DNA of 64,000 nucleotides, from assembly GCA_020055645.1 (NCBI GenBank), contig CM034547.1:48548909-48612908 (forward strand), written 5' to 3'. The notes beneath the pieces are model-generated. The model saw only the letters and a list, made by a program, of their open reading frames with translations, had not been told where the DNA came from and did not search any database. Origin of the DNA: Tomocerus qinae (Eukaryota; Arthropoda; Collembola; Entomobryomorpha; Tomoceridae). Numbering within the stretch: position 1 is the stretch's first letter; each line of letters begins with the position of its first letter. Position numbers and translations under genes: made by a program. Positions 15,101 to 30,100 of this stretch are shown here, one piece after another.

Positions 15101-18100
15101 AGTCAGTTCACTTCACTCGTCCGTCTTGTCTGCTGGTCTCGTCCAGGATCACTACTACTTACCATATTCTATCCATACTCACTGATTATACAAAACTATT
15201 GTCTTCTCTCACACACGTATAGGATATGAGATTGTAATGCAATGCACATTAGACAAGTAAGTAACTAATCTAATCGCCGTAACGTAACGTAAAGTACGGA
15301 TTTGAAGTTTTCTTGGCTTCACTTTGACTAGTTTTGATTTGCTTTGCTATGGTTTGGTAGCTTGAGGCTTCAGGGTCGCTCACTCACTCACATTCAGTTA
15401 ACTTCTTGCTTCAAGCACAAGAGTTTCAGCCCTCAAGCCTTTTCCACTTACTAACTAACAACTATACATCTATCTCAACATGTAATGTATCTCCCTATAC
15501 GCTAAATTACATTGAATTACCCTAGCTGCATTCACACTACTCACTTTTATCTCCCAGTCTCTATCTCTGCACAGTCAACTCGGTAAAGCCCACTCTCTAT
15601 CTTATTACTCTCAAGAAATATTATTATACTTACGTATTTGGGTAAATTAAAGCTGTTAATACACATCAGTTCATTTGTACCCTTCTCACTCTCTTATTCA
15701 ACCATATAATATCGAATTTGCTCGTTTACCTTATCCAACAGAAAAAAGTATATCTACAGATATACATCGTCACACCAAGAGTACTCTCTAGATTTGCATT
15801 TTAAATCCCATAGAACTATACTAATGTATCAAACACTGCGGTGGAGTTTACTTTGTAAATAGCTAAGAAACCGACACAGTCAGTTCTACATGCTCTGCGA
15901 AAGGATTAGACTTACTTATGTACATATTAGACCAATGTGGCTCTATGTAGGCGATATCTCAACCAAACCATGTAGAGTAGACCGGTAAAGATAGAGTTTG
16001 CCCTTACCGGCATCATCTCGTTCCTTCGGTGATGTTATAATGATAAAGCGAAGAAAACCATAGGAGTCGGCTTACCTTCTACCTCTATTCTATTTTGTGA
16101 TATGATAGTGAAGCATTATAAGCAATACGCCAGGTAACTAAAGCCAAGTTAAAAACATAGAGAGGGGCAGAACGGGCTAAACTAAATATTGCATGATACA
16201 TGACGTAACTTTCACATCTCACCAGGTTCACATCACATCATTTCACTTTACATCCTCATCCCAATTCTCAATCTGACTCAATCTTCAACGTCTTTCAATA
16301 AAGACCGTCCAGACAGTATTCTACACTCGTATACTTGATACCTTTAAAATACTAGTATCTGGTTATAAGTATACCTTTCAAAATATAAATGCTATACCAG
16401 CACATAGCCAAATGAATTCACCAAATAGTACAGCACACTCTATATACGTAAGCACTTACTCTAACCTGCAATCTTACAATACAAAATTTTCCAACTTAAA
16501 ATTGAAACTGCGCCCCACATCTATATAACTTATATAGTGATGTACAGAAAAAACTTGGTACATTTTGCAATGAATGAATGGATGCTGACTGAAACTGAGT
16601 CTGCTCTGCTCTTATTGTAAGGTATAGGTACAGAGAGTGATAATGATAATAATATTATTCATCTCATGCAATCAAATCCAGTTTACTGACTCCTGACTGG
16701 AAATTAATAAGAACTCAATGCATTCCTTTGTAATAGCGTGGCATTATTAGTCTCACTGATATGATAAATGTATACTAGATAGTACAATAGATGTACATAA
16801 AGACCCACACCACAATAACAATAATAAATCGCATTGACTCTAGAATAACTATTGTAGAATGCAGTCGACAAAGTATCTCTGACTGAGGATCGGTTATATG
16901 TACACTCGAAATAATAATGATGGCAAAACACAAAGACTTGGGTTATTTAGTAGTTGACTGGAGGGGAAATATGTATTCTTATTTAGTTTCTCACAAAGTA
17001 ATAGAAAAGAGATAGCAACATTTCCCTCCGATTCGTCATCCTAAGTCAATTATTATTACTATCCCTGATTGTGAGTTTAATTTGAATTAATTCAACCTTA
17101 TCTAATTAGCTAAGACAATTCATAGAGAATAAAGTAGACAAAGAAATAGTAATTTAATCTATTTAATACATACAGCCAGACAGGAAGAAAGAAATGAATT
17201 GAAAAGCAAAAAAGGAAGGCTGGGATAATTACTATCATTCGCAAGAAACGCTTTAAACACTAGATACATAACCATTTATAGGCTTACTGCTCGTGTGGTA
17301 AAAAATCTATCCTATGAAAATATAGCTAAATATAGAGATATGCTATTATTGTTGCTGCTATTACAGTTGTGTACCTGCTTTACTCCCCGTGTGGATCTAA
17401 TAAGACTACAATTCACAAATGACAAAGCAATTCACACACAACGAGCATACGGATTGAATTTCATTTTTTCCATTGAACAATGAATTGAGCTTTTAGTCAG
17501 TTATGCTTAACTATATTCAATTCCTACTATTTAAAAGTTACCTCACATACATTACAATCAGTGAGTGTATCTACACTCGTGTTTATACTCATAAACATAG
17601 TACGTAACGAGCAATGTGATGCAGTTTACTCCACTTTTGATTCTCTTCGTGTGAGTTTGGTCAACAATAAAATATATTCGTACATTATACCTAACCAAAG
17701 TATATAACATTTAAGTTGTACTTACAGATATTTGTTAAGTATATTGTTGTTGAGGTGAGTTGTAGGGAATAAATGCAATAACGTAGCAATTGGCATGGCA
17801 CAAAACAAATTAAAGCATGTACACATAAGTACCATGTTGTTTTCAATTGGATTGGATTGAAATGAATTGGAGATGTTAAATTAAAAGGATGAGAGTCAAT
17901 GTGTAATAGCCTCCTAGAGATTACTTGAAACAGATAGAACTGATTTGATTTGTTGTTTTGCTCTCAATTGAATGACTGGGATGGAGATGAGTGGTGAAAG
18001 AAAATAGGGCTAGCAGAAATTACCTGTCATTTGCCCTTCCTTCATTTCAAATCTGAAATGAGACTTAAAAGTATATGGCCAACAGACAAATCAAACTAAT

Positions 18101-21100
18101 AAATTCGATAGTACGATCTTTTTGTTATTCTCCTTCATTTTCTGTCACACTCAAAGGTACGCACATCTTATCCTTTAGTACCAATTCCCTCTACTTGTGA
18201 TCACATCGTCAATAACAAAACAACAATACCTATGACTATGTGACACGTACACACCATAACAATATAGAGATTCGTTCATATTGATAGGCTTGAACATATA
18301 GAAAAGGATAAAAGTAATAAATAAATGTATCAATATCGGTATCTGTATATATTGCCGGTATAAGTACCTTTGATCTGAAGGGAAGCAATCACATAGTTTC
18401 TTCAAAGATCCATGGGAATCTGAACATGACATGAAAGAGTAAGAAGATCAAATGGTACACTAGACACTAGAGGTACTATTACTATGCAGATGTTACACAA
18501 GGAATACACATATTCTATGTAACTTGCTTTCGAAAGAAAAACAAAGTTGATTTCACTCTCACTCAGAAACATCAAAATCAGTCTGGGGCATCCGGAACAT
18601 AATTGCAATTTTCCCATCTCATTTAATAATACTACATGTAAAGAAAGTCATGTTACTGATGCACTAATGAAAGGTATAGCTCATTCCTGCAATATCATGT
18701 TCTCGTGCATTGTGAAGACTCTATATACTACTTAATACTAGTTAGAAACAGGTACTAATAGTATGCATAAAAATATATGATAGTAATTGGTAATAGGAAT
18801 GTGTACGAATCAACGTAACGATACATACCTATTAAGATTAATGAGAATACCTTGACATTTTAAACGAGTTCATAGTTCATTTTATGCTGCATTGCATACT
18901 GCATAAGTTACAATAGGTATGAGTATTTACTGTGCTTCAATAATTCTCGTCTTTGTTTAACGTTAATAAGAGAACATTGTTGAAGTACTTAGTAATGGTA
19001 TAGCTACATGTATTATAGAATAGAATTAAAGGTAAGGTGACTAATGCTAAGATCATAAATAAATGAAGAAAAGCACTCACTCGTGTCCGGTTATTTATGC
19101 AATGGTACATTTGCATTACATTACTAAGCAAAATTGTGATACTGGGAAATCGATGTAAAGCAATAAGTGAGGATGTGCTACGTGTATTACTTTTGTAGTT
19201 ATTTACAATGCAAAGTGGTTTTTCCAACCTTCAGACTAACATTGACTGCTCTGCAACACGGGTTAATGTGCAATGTATTCTTACAATGGATACACATTAC
19301 TCTTATTACACACACTAATTCTAACTACATTCATGATCAAACACTAGATGCATTTAGTAATAAAAATAGTTACGTGCTGCATCTTTGAATTGCATTTTTA
19401 GTAACCTTACCTCATTCTATACTAAACTGAATTAGACAGAATACTAATTAATATTATGTGGTCTAATTCATTTATATTTACTATGCAATTCTACAAATCT
19501 GTCCCTGAATAATACATACTTATATTATATTAATTCAAGAAAAATATCTATATCTACTGAGTAATATTATATTTAGGAAATACGCATTTGTAGAAAAGAC
19601 AATGAAAGGACATGAGACTTGTAATTGTAATAAGTACCATAACTTATAGAATGTGTGTAAGGTAGAGATAGTTATTAGATGTAAGGGAATGAGTCATCGC
19701 AGACAAGACACGGCAAAATGCCTACCTACTTAGATTACATAATAAGAGAAGAAGACATGAATATGAGACACAGTGGAGTCAGGAGATTCGGCTCATGGGA
19801 AAAAATAAGAGTGAATATTTGTGAATAAGTAGTCACTTGGATCTTGTAGCGTAGGATTTAGGACTGTATGTTACATTGGATTGGATGGCATGGAGTATTT
19901 GTAAAGAGCCGAGTAAATTCATCCAGATGAATAGAGTACACACATCAGATGTGCATAGACACTCCATGGTATCAAAATCAAAAATTGACGACTTTACATC
20001 GGTGGAATAAAAAATGAAAAATAATAAGGATTTGGCGCTTGTAACATGTTTATGGACTTGCTCCTCGCCAGGACGTCGAAAAAGAAGAGTAGATCCCTGC
20101 ATTGCAAACAGTCTCATCTCAACTCAACCTTTCAGTCCGCTGAACACACTAATACTACACACAACACATCACTCTCCTGACTGTGAATCCCTCTCTGCCT
20201 TTCTCATCGCGTCTCAACTCCTAACCAACTCTTTTCCCAACAATAACAAATAACACGCTACCTAACAGATAGCTAAATACGAAGGTTACCCAACTTAATG
20301 TAACTAATAAGCCTGATTCCTATATCTTCATATACACGTAATATAAATACTTTCAGCCACAACATAATAATCGTATATACTAAATTTACACAGTACTATT
20401 TTGCTTCCTTTAATAAACCTTTACTTGACTCATTTACTCGCAGCTTTAAGGTAACCAAATACTAGCAACAGACTCACTACTCCACGCGCAGAAAGACTTC
20501 TTTAAAGATTAAACTTTTCTAAAGAAAATCATTCACTTGAAAGCTTCTCCCTTTTCAATTCACTTTATTCATCTCTTATACAAACTATTTATTTACTAAG
20601 GACGATTCTAATTTCAGCTTGCATTCTTATTGCCAGTATTACTTTCTAATAGATATTATTACATACACTTTGTACACTTTTACGTACCGCAGAAGGTTAG
20701 TAAGTGGCAATAAAATTTAATAGTTAAAATATCTAGAGATACAATGATACAACCAAGAAATCAACCAACTACTATAGTATACTATATATCTACGAAATGA
20801 TTTCAAAACTTTACATCGGTGGGCATAAATAAGGGACCTGTAATTAAAGAGTGATAAGGGAGCATAAAGACAATCTTGAGATTAATAATGTACAGATAGT
20901 ACTCTCACTAAATACATTTAATCTCAATTTCGATTCAGGGAATATAATTAAACTAAGACTAGTAAATTAGCAGTGATCAAAACATTTCGAGGGAAAGAAA
21001 TTAATGAACACATATAGGATTAGAACTTCAGGACTAGAACTGGAGCCACTAAATGGAATGCTTATTGTATTTCTTAAACGAAATGTGTGCTTAGGTACAT

Positions 21101-24100
21101 ATCTAAAATATATGATAGTTCCTTAATTAAAATGTTTACCTACCTGTAATTCATTAATTACCCAATCATATTATACTTATGTCGGTATATTTCCACTTAA
21201 TCATTTGAGAACTGAATTAAACGAAGTACAATTTGTTGGTTATGCACTAGTGTTCAGTAAAAAAGTTTACTCTTCTCAATTCAGCAGAAACATTATGGTA
21301 TACATGAAATAACAATCTTTGGATTGCAATTCTAATTCTAATCTAAATCAACCCTGCTACGGCAAGTTCTAGCTGATTAAGTATCATTAGAGAAGTTATA
21401 GATGTGAAGTTATAGTTTGTGCATATTGAAGTAATTTCTATCTACAGACAACAACGTAACGAAATTAGAAACAGTTCAATAGAAAAAACGTAGTATAATT
21501 TCCAGATAAATTAAAAATCAATTTTTTATCTTGTGATATTAGAAGAAAGGTTCCGCACTTCTTTCCCCTGATCAGACAACTCAATTAATAATTCACCGTG
21601 TGGTCATCATCATTGCCAGACAAATACAACGATAAAATATCGATATTTTGATATTCATACAATCCTTTGCCCTCGTCCTTAATATATTTGTTATCCTGCT
21701 TATATGAAACCAACCACGCCACATCAGCTAACCTTTTTACTGAGGTGTTCATAAGAAATTCGTCCTTTGAGTAAGATAACTAACAGAAACTTCGTAATAG
21801 AAATGTTTGTAGATAGAAATAATATAATAATATAGGAGAGGAGGTAGACTGAGACTGAATTGGTTTCCTTGCTCATTTCAGTTGGGGAGGAAGTTTTTTT
21901 CTTGAAGTTATATAAATACTGTTAGTTGTGTTGAAGCAGGTAGATTATTATAACAGATAGAGCTGAAGATGAAAGATTTTCCCTTGAAGCCACTTCTTGT
22001 CTCTCTTCGTCTCTCCTTCGTTTTTAAATCTCTATCTACTTGCGATTAGTTAGGAAGAAGAAGGTACACCGAGTACCCACGGAATATCAGTTATTCAATA
22101 GAGTTCATAAACTAGCAACCCATAAGTAAGGCAGAAAGGTCTTCATTTATTTACTACTATGGGTTCTCGTATGTGTGCAATACATGTTTGGTTTAAGTTG
22201 TTTTTTCCTTTTCCTGCTGATTCAAGTATAAACTTGACTTGACTATATACAGATTACGTTAAGTAGTAGAGCCAAATAGGAACACATAGCCAAAGCTTGA
22301 CTAACAAAGCGAATATATCACACACCCCCAATAATCCTAATCCATATGCAATGAAATGAAAATCCAAAGCTCTAAACTTTACTCATCTGTATTAATAATC
22401 ATATCAAATCAATAATAAAAGAGTCAGACATACATATTGCATGTAGGATCTCACATCTTCATTCTGGTGTTTTAGATTTGCACACGTATACATTACTGTA
22501 ATATTTACATACACAACTCAAACTTTGCACTGCATAAGGTATTACAATAGGTAGATAATAGTCAGTAAAATGCAGAAATGGAATGAGGGCCCAGTGCCAA
22601 TCCAATTCAGGGGAGTACTAAGAGAGTGTGCGGGATAATTCTTTCTAAATGATACACAATCTCTTCATCTTGCCCATAACTGATTTGATTGGCAATGGAT
22701 TGGATTGGCATTTGATGGCTTTGTGTAGACAATCAGTCGTGAAATAAGTGCAGTGTATCGTCACGAATTCCCCCAACTTGATTGCTCACTCCATCACATC
22801 ACATCAGCCACTATTACCGAGAGGAGAAGAAGAATTGGATGATTCTATCTTGTCGGCAGTCCAATCCAATCCACTACATTTCAGACAAACCAACCAAATC
22901 ATTACTCTACATGCAATAATACTGTCTAATTTCCATCCAGTACCGAAATACGGCCATACATACCCACATTATATTATTATGGTATAACATTCCTTAAGTA
23001 CCTTTTCCTAAGTATATCCAACTGTATGTAGTAGTACGTCCTGTTCCATAATGCAAATATTTGTAAAGTTCAAAGCTTAAATATCCAAATAGCTACTGGC
23101 TCCAAATAAATATTTTGTAGACATTTCATTCGATACAGGTACCTTCCTAGAATAAAATATTTCACTTTTACTACACTTTAATGTAACCACTAGACACCTA
23201 ATGATAGCAGAGTGGAATCCAACCAACCTGAAAGAAGAATGCTTAGGACTAAAAGTCAAATTATTTGCTATATTTTATTATGTAGATTTTATTAGGCGGC
23301 TCACTCAAATGGGCGAAGCTAGATCTCAGATATGAATATTTTATTGGACCATTTAACATTCCTACATACTCTTGTTTCTCCTATTCTTTATGCACACTTA
23401 ACTCCATAGCAAGGACAAAGTAGACACGTATAGTTGTGAGTAGAAGCTATTTCGTCGTAGAATACTTGTCGCTCAAGATTCGTAAGCCTGAGATTCTTCT
23501 GGGGAAAGTAATATTAATTACTGCTCACATTATTACCGTTTTCAAGTATGTCTCTTATCAACCACACTTCCAAGAAGTTGAATCATTGAGTCAAATTAAT
23601 CTACTATCTAGATTTCAAACAATAATATAAGTCTAGAAACAAATAAAGAAAACGCCCATTAAACTACAAATAATTTTATGATATTAAATATGTACGCATT
23701 TATTTTTCTACGCTATCAACAAAGTAGCTTTTGCACCTCAGTACTATAGCAGTTAAAACGCGTTTCAATGCACATATATTTGCTAGTTGCTACACAAGCA
23801 TGAACCATTATGGAAACTAATTCTGGTTTTGTCCACCCATAAGCTTAGATTGTGTATAATTATTAATTACGTTGATGTGAAATTGTACTTGAATTTAGAT
23901 TCGAGTTTGTCTTTAAAGTATTTAAACGACCAGAGACTGTCCATGTCGTGAAGATCTCTTGTCAGAGGACATACCAAAGAAAAGCCACTGGTTTGTTTAT
24001 TGTGGAATGTAAAATTCCTGGTTCTAGAAAAAAGCCAATTGAGCCATCATTACCTACAATGAATGATGAGGAGCAGACAGACAAGAGAAAAGAATGAGAC

Positions 24101-27100
24101 GAGTCAAGTCAAGAAAAGCAATTTCTTTTCCTCTTCTTCGGCTAAAACAACTCAAATTTCAGTTCGGGAAGTTTGCATTATTGCTCTTGTTCGTTTACTA
24201 ATGTCCTATTCCATTTTAACAGCTACAAAGTTCAATTGGAATGTTGAATGCTGAATTGGACAGTTTAACTCGCTAACTAACTTACTATACCATACGCAGG
24301 CAATAATGTTAGTACTTATACTACAGAGAAAATAAAACTAGACAGTATAACTCATTGTTACGTGTATACTTACCCAAGATCTATTATACGTATGTACTGT
24401 AGGTATTCACAGAGCATAGGGACACAACCACCAAGCTCATAATAAAATATTGCTCACATAATACGGAGAATATAGAGTTTGATAATGTAAGTACATCTTG
24501 CTACTGTTGTTTACTTGAGACTTGAGTTAAGTTGAAATGAAATGAGTCAAGTCGCTGGCGAACCAGGATAATTTCCAGTCCAGTCAGAGTAAGCACTACA
24601 TCGTAGTAATATGTAGAAATATGAAGAGACTGTAGTCAACTGTTAAGTCAGAGAGCAACGAGAGAAGCCATGAAGTGCCATTTACAAGAAAAATGGGTTC
24701 TAATAGACAAACTGTTGCTTCGCCGAAGCTCATCACCATCATATTTGGAGCTCCTTTGAAAAGCCGCTCGTTGTAAGAAAAGAAGCTCACTGAACTAAAG
24801 TGATTCATTTGGCCTGGCCCGACTCATTCTTGATATTTCATTGCTTTTGCGATTGCACTCCTTGTCTGCTCTATATTGCTCTGTAAACTTACTATTTATT
24901 TCATACTTTATTACATTTGTCTGTATAGTCAACTTTCATGTATCTATCGCACATTGTAGAATGCTCTTACATTACGACAGCAGCTAGTAACACCGTTTCA
25001 CAATCCACAGGAAGAAAAATCCTCCAGTCAGGAACCAAAGTAGTAAATACATTCTTTCTATTATAAGTTGTTGTGGATTAGTAGTAAAAGTGTAAACAAA
25101 GCAAGATATGCAGGTATTTAGTAGATAAAGTTACTAAATAGCTTTCAGTTTCAAAGAGGAGATTGGAATTGATAGGTTAAGAAGAATTTATTTTTCTTTA
25201 CCCTGAACTATAAGTATATCTGTACTTTGATGAATTGGAAATGCCTGCTTGCGCATGAATGCATATATTTCTCACTATTGTTATTATATGTAAAGTATGT
25301 GCAGGTATGCATGTGTGATCTTCAAAATCAAGTCAACTTGTGTATGTAATAGCTAAGCCACAGTCTGCGGTCGATTTAGAATTACCTGCCGATACCAAAA
25401 TGAGGGTAGGCAGTGGTTTGGCATATGGCAAGAGAAAAGAAGATAATACTATATTGATAGCTCTCTGTGGTGGAAGTAGAACAAAACAAGAGGAAAAGAA
25501 GTAGAGTGCAATAATGTGATGATGTGGTTTCGTTTCGTTTGCTTTTAGTTGGCTTTGGTGAGTGAGGTGTACTTATGTCCGTCAGTGCAGTACCTAAAGA
25601 TAAGTAAGTATGCAATAAAAAATGATCTGATCCTTGACTATACCCCCTTTGGAGGACCAAATAGAAAATCGATTAATGCTATCGATACGTTACTGTGATC
25701 GACAATTAGTTTGACCTGTGGAGGTCAATGAAATATAACAAGCGAGCAGCATTCTATCATACTGCTTGTGGCTCACTTTTTTAAGCTATCATTATTGCTG
25801 TGTCCAAGCCCTAATGCTTTCGGATCCTTATCTTCAAGCCTATAGCCTGCGTACTTTTACTCAAACTCCCAGCTTCATTGTACAGGTACATCATTCCAAT
25901 GCTATCCTCACCCTAAATACATACCCAATTCAACTCAGTTGGTATTTCTATATGTACCTCTTGTTACGTTTGTAGCTTATTTGTATACAATTGCATAACA
26001 GGGTCGTCCTGTTCAAATTGCTTATTGATTTTAAAGAGATGTATCTGTAACAAAAGAAATCTACTTGTGTAAATTCTTGAGAATAGAATTAAATTCTTAA
26101 GTAGAACGTACGTTGGCAACCGGCAAATTATTCTGACTATCATATTGCCTCTTAACTTTTTTTGCAGGAAAAGAATCAACTCAAAAACCAAAAGAGCTAC
26201 AAGAAAGTTTAAATAGGGAAAAAGATACTCCATAACCTACAGCATTCGGCTCCGAAAGAATATTTTAAACTTTTCTCTGTAGTTGCGATTAATTGCAAAT
26301 TCCGCACTAAAACGTTTATATCTCCAGATTGGACCAATATGTTTGAAATATTCTTTCGGAGCCGAATGCAGAGGATTGTGGAGGATCTGTTTCCCAATTT
26401 AAACTTTTTTGTAGCTCTTTTGGTTTTTGAGTTGATTCTTTTCCTGCAAAAAAAGTTAAGAGGCAATATGACAGTCAGAATAATTTGCCCGTTGCCCACA
26501 GACACGTCTGCGTAAGCTGCGGAAGACCGATTTTAATACTACATATCTATACCCACTTTTCTAAATTAATAATATTACATCATGTGAAATTGATTTGACG
26601 TGGCAATTAAGCCGGTAATCATAAAGTGGCATAAAGAAATAAAAATAGTGAGAAATCATACTATTTCAATAAACTGCTGACCAAGTATCTGAATAAAGAA
26701 AACTGCTATCAGAGACGCACCCTCAAGTTGAGTTACAGCTGTAGTACACTATTTACTTATGTAAGGCACTAGAAGTAACAAAGTAACAAATACTCTAAAA
26801 AAATTATTTAAACATACGTTCTTTGCTATATAAAAACGATTCTGCCCTCTCATACCATATACCTGTGTTAACTAATTGAATTTTGTAATTCCATGATGAA
26901 AATTTCCCATAACGTAATAGTATTCAAATATGGGTGTATTTTAGTAGTTGTACTTCTAGTGAACAATACAAATATTTATCATTAGTAATAAAATTGCATT
27001 TAATTCATGATCATTCATTATGGTTCATTAATATGCTATGTAAAATAAAATCCCTTGATAAATGGTAGTAGACTATTTGAAGTACCTATTATTTTCAATT

Positions 27101-30100
27101 CTACTACTGCCTCTACATTTTACAATCTACATACACGCAATAGGCAAGGCTATAATAAAGTATAACACTTGAGGCTAACCGTTGTAGGAAGCATAGGCTG
27201 CATATTGTTATTGTTTGGGACACCGTGTCTGATAGGCACGAGACGAGAAGATTATTATTTTAGAAATTGATACGCCACAGACACGGTGCACACCATATCT
27301 ACCACTACTACTACCTTTACCTACACCTAATGCTAGCCCTGCATACCACATTTGAATATTGCATTGCTACGTGTGTACGCATCAGTCCCAACGAATATAA
27401 ATGCCAAGTCAATCTTACTAAATCTATATGAACTCGAAAATTATATTTTAGATTCATAGTAAGAAGTCATACTACACAATACACAACGAAAATTACCGAC
27501 CTAATTCACCAAAAAGATTTAAACTCGAAGGTATGCTACGTTTTATTGCAAATACCACGACGAAGAGAGAAATTGCAAAGTCGTATTCAAGACAAATTCA
27601 GCAATTAGACATACCATTCAAGTTATAATGAAGAAGACTCAATTCATTTAGTTGGAAGAGGGAAATCATCAATATTCGCAGAGGTGAGGGTGAGACTGAT
27701 GCACAAAGCGATAAATTTAGACACTAGCATTCGTACAAAATAAACTGAAAATATCTGTGGGGCAGATTCCTCCCTTTTGTACTGGTAAGGAAATTTCGAA
27801 CCTTAAACGGCAATGGCTGTCGGGAAGCCTCAATTGATACTTTAGAGTTGCATTGCTCTGTACTTAGACAGAGAGTTACGTTACATTAGATACATAGAGT
27901 AACTATTCTCAACATATCGTAAAATGAAATTACATTGCAAGATAGATATTCTGATGGTACAATATTTGACTAGCTCTCCCACAATGCAAACAAACAAGCC
28001 CAATACTAGAGACAAGACCCACAGCTACGAGTAGAGTAAATAAACAAACAAACACAGAAATTTTTACAGCTGGTTATTTCGCTTTGGCTTGGTGCTTCAG
28101 TTTAGTTGGTAAGGTATACACACATTAGTGCACACACACAGCTCATCGTCAGTTCACTTCATTTCAGATAGACTCAAATGCAATCCAAGTAAAATCACAA
28201 CAGACATAATGATACTTAAATGCCCTCGTCTGCCCATTTATGTCGCTTTAATGTCGGCAATCAAAAAAGTAGGTGAACAGAAGAAACTTTTCTCCCAGCT
28301 CAGAATTATTTATGGCTCTAAACTTCTAGTCAAGCTCAAAACTTCAATAATTCATGCAATACGTACCATTTCATTTCTTTTGCACCTATACACATGCTCT
28401 ACATAATATAAACATACACAAAGTCTTCCATATACGCAATATGAATGAATTTAGCATACACCATTCATATACTCCTCCTTAGCTGCATGATGTATTTAAG
28501 TATAGTTAAGTACTGTGCATATAAGTCATAAAATTATGATTTGCTGTAAACTTTAAACACATTTTAGGTGAGTATATTACAAGTGGATGCAGGAATGTGT
28601 ATTAAGAACATTAACTATATCATTTCATACCCCAATTTTTTCAAAAAAGAACCCACACGGAAAATACTGGATTTGAATTAACAAAATGTAGTTCCTGCAT
28701 CTGTAGCGTGTACGGTAAGAAACAAAAGGCAACGAGGTAAGTTAATGTAAGATAGAATTGCTTTAAAATTGTTGACCTTGTGTTTACACTCAGAAAACTA
28801 CCCACCGCCGACTGAGACATTTAATTACTACTACATACTACTACATGCACAGAAAATACATATAACTACCTACATACTTGACTGGACTCAACTCTCTCTG
28901 TTCAATTTCAATTTACTGTTGCTTGAATGTAGCTTATTGCTTTATCCTATCCAAACCAAAGCAATCCTGCTATTCACACACTATTTACTATATCTACATA
29001 CTTACTACCACTTTAGTTTAATCGTAAGCAAGGTAACTCGCATCATCGCATCGCATGCCTCAATACAAGTTTTGAGCTTCGATGTAAAAATTAAGACGGA
29101 TGCGGTTCTCTTTTATATTATATTGCATTATTTTATACGATAGGACGTCTGTTTGAGGATGTACTTAGACTTGCATAAAAAACAAAGAGCCCCACTTGGT
29201 GATTTAACTTTATGACGTTGCAAAAACTAGGTACCTATTAAGCACATACCTGGAATTAAGGATGTGTGCTTTCCTTTGCATCTTATTGTTAAGTATCTGG
29301 TCTGGTCCACACAGCGACTTGTCTGAATTCTAACTCTTTATTATAATTTAATAATGGAATATAGGGAGTGCCTTCGTCAGCAACTATTGAATACATATTT
29401 TTTATACGTGTCTCTAGCTATCTTTTTCTGTGATTGATCTTGTAACTTATGTAAAATAATGCAAACTTGCTCGCACACAAAGTTTCAAGAAAAATTGAAA
29501 AATTCGCAAAGATTAATGAGAATACCAAAAATCTACTTACTGTACAGGATTATGTGGCATTTGTAAATTAGAATGTACAAATGCTACAATAACTACCTTA
29601 TTAAGGAATTATACCTTTTAGCTATAGAGTAAAAGTATACAATTCTGCTTTGAAATAATTATTCAGACACATTCATGCTAATATATGCATAGCAAATGAC
29701 ACTATAGTGAAATTAACCCATTGGAGCCAATGGGGTAACTGTATTTACGAATTGCTTACATGCAATTATACAATTGTATAGGATACTTAAGAAAGGTGAA
29801 GTCAAACTCATTTATTTTGCTACACTTAGAACTAAGTTAACGTTTCATTTGGTTAGCATGTTGGAGAGAAATCTCATTAGAAACCTTTTGACAGCTGACA
29901 TAAAGAAAACATCCGTATCACCTTACAGTATTGTACAATTAAAGAAAACAGTGTGATTCCTGCACGGAGTTCTCATGTTTGTTTGATAAAGAGTAAATAG
30001 ATAGCGAAGCAAGGGAGTGCACTATAGCATTAGGATAAAGTACAATGAACAGTGCAAATATATAAACTATGACTTTACTAGTTTATTACAGACAGACAAC

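Noticed and set aside
25964-26505. Two overlapping minus-strand frames with related peptides
   Set aside because: They are translations of the two arms of the inverted-repeat element, not genes.
28769-29143. 124-residue plus-strand open frame
   Set aside because: It is rich in Leu, Tyr and His from AT-rich simple composition, with no conserved motif and no start-site support.
29715-29738. Dyad TAACCCATTGG / CCAATGGGGTA
   Set aside because: It is a short imperfect palindrome with a 2-bp centre, with no promoter context to support a CCAAT-type site.
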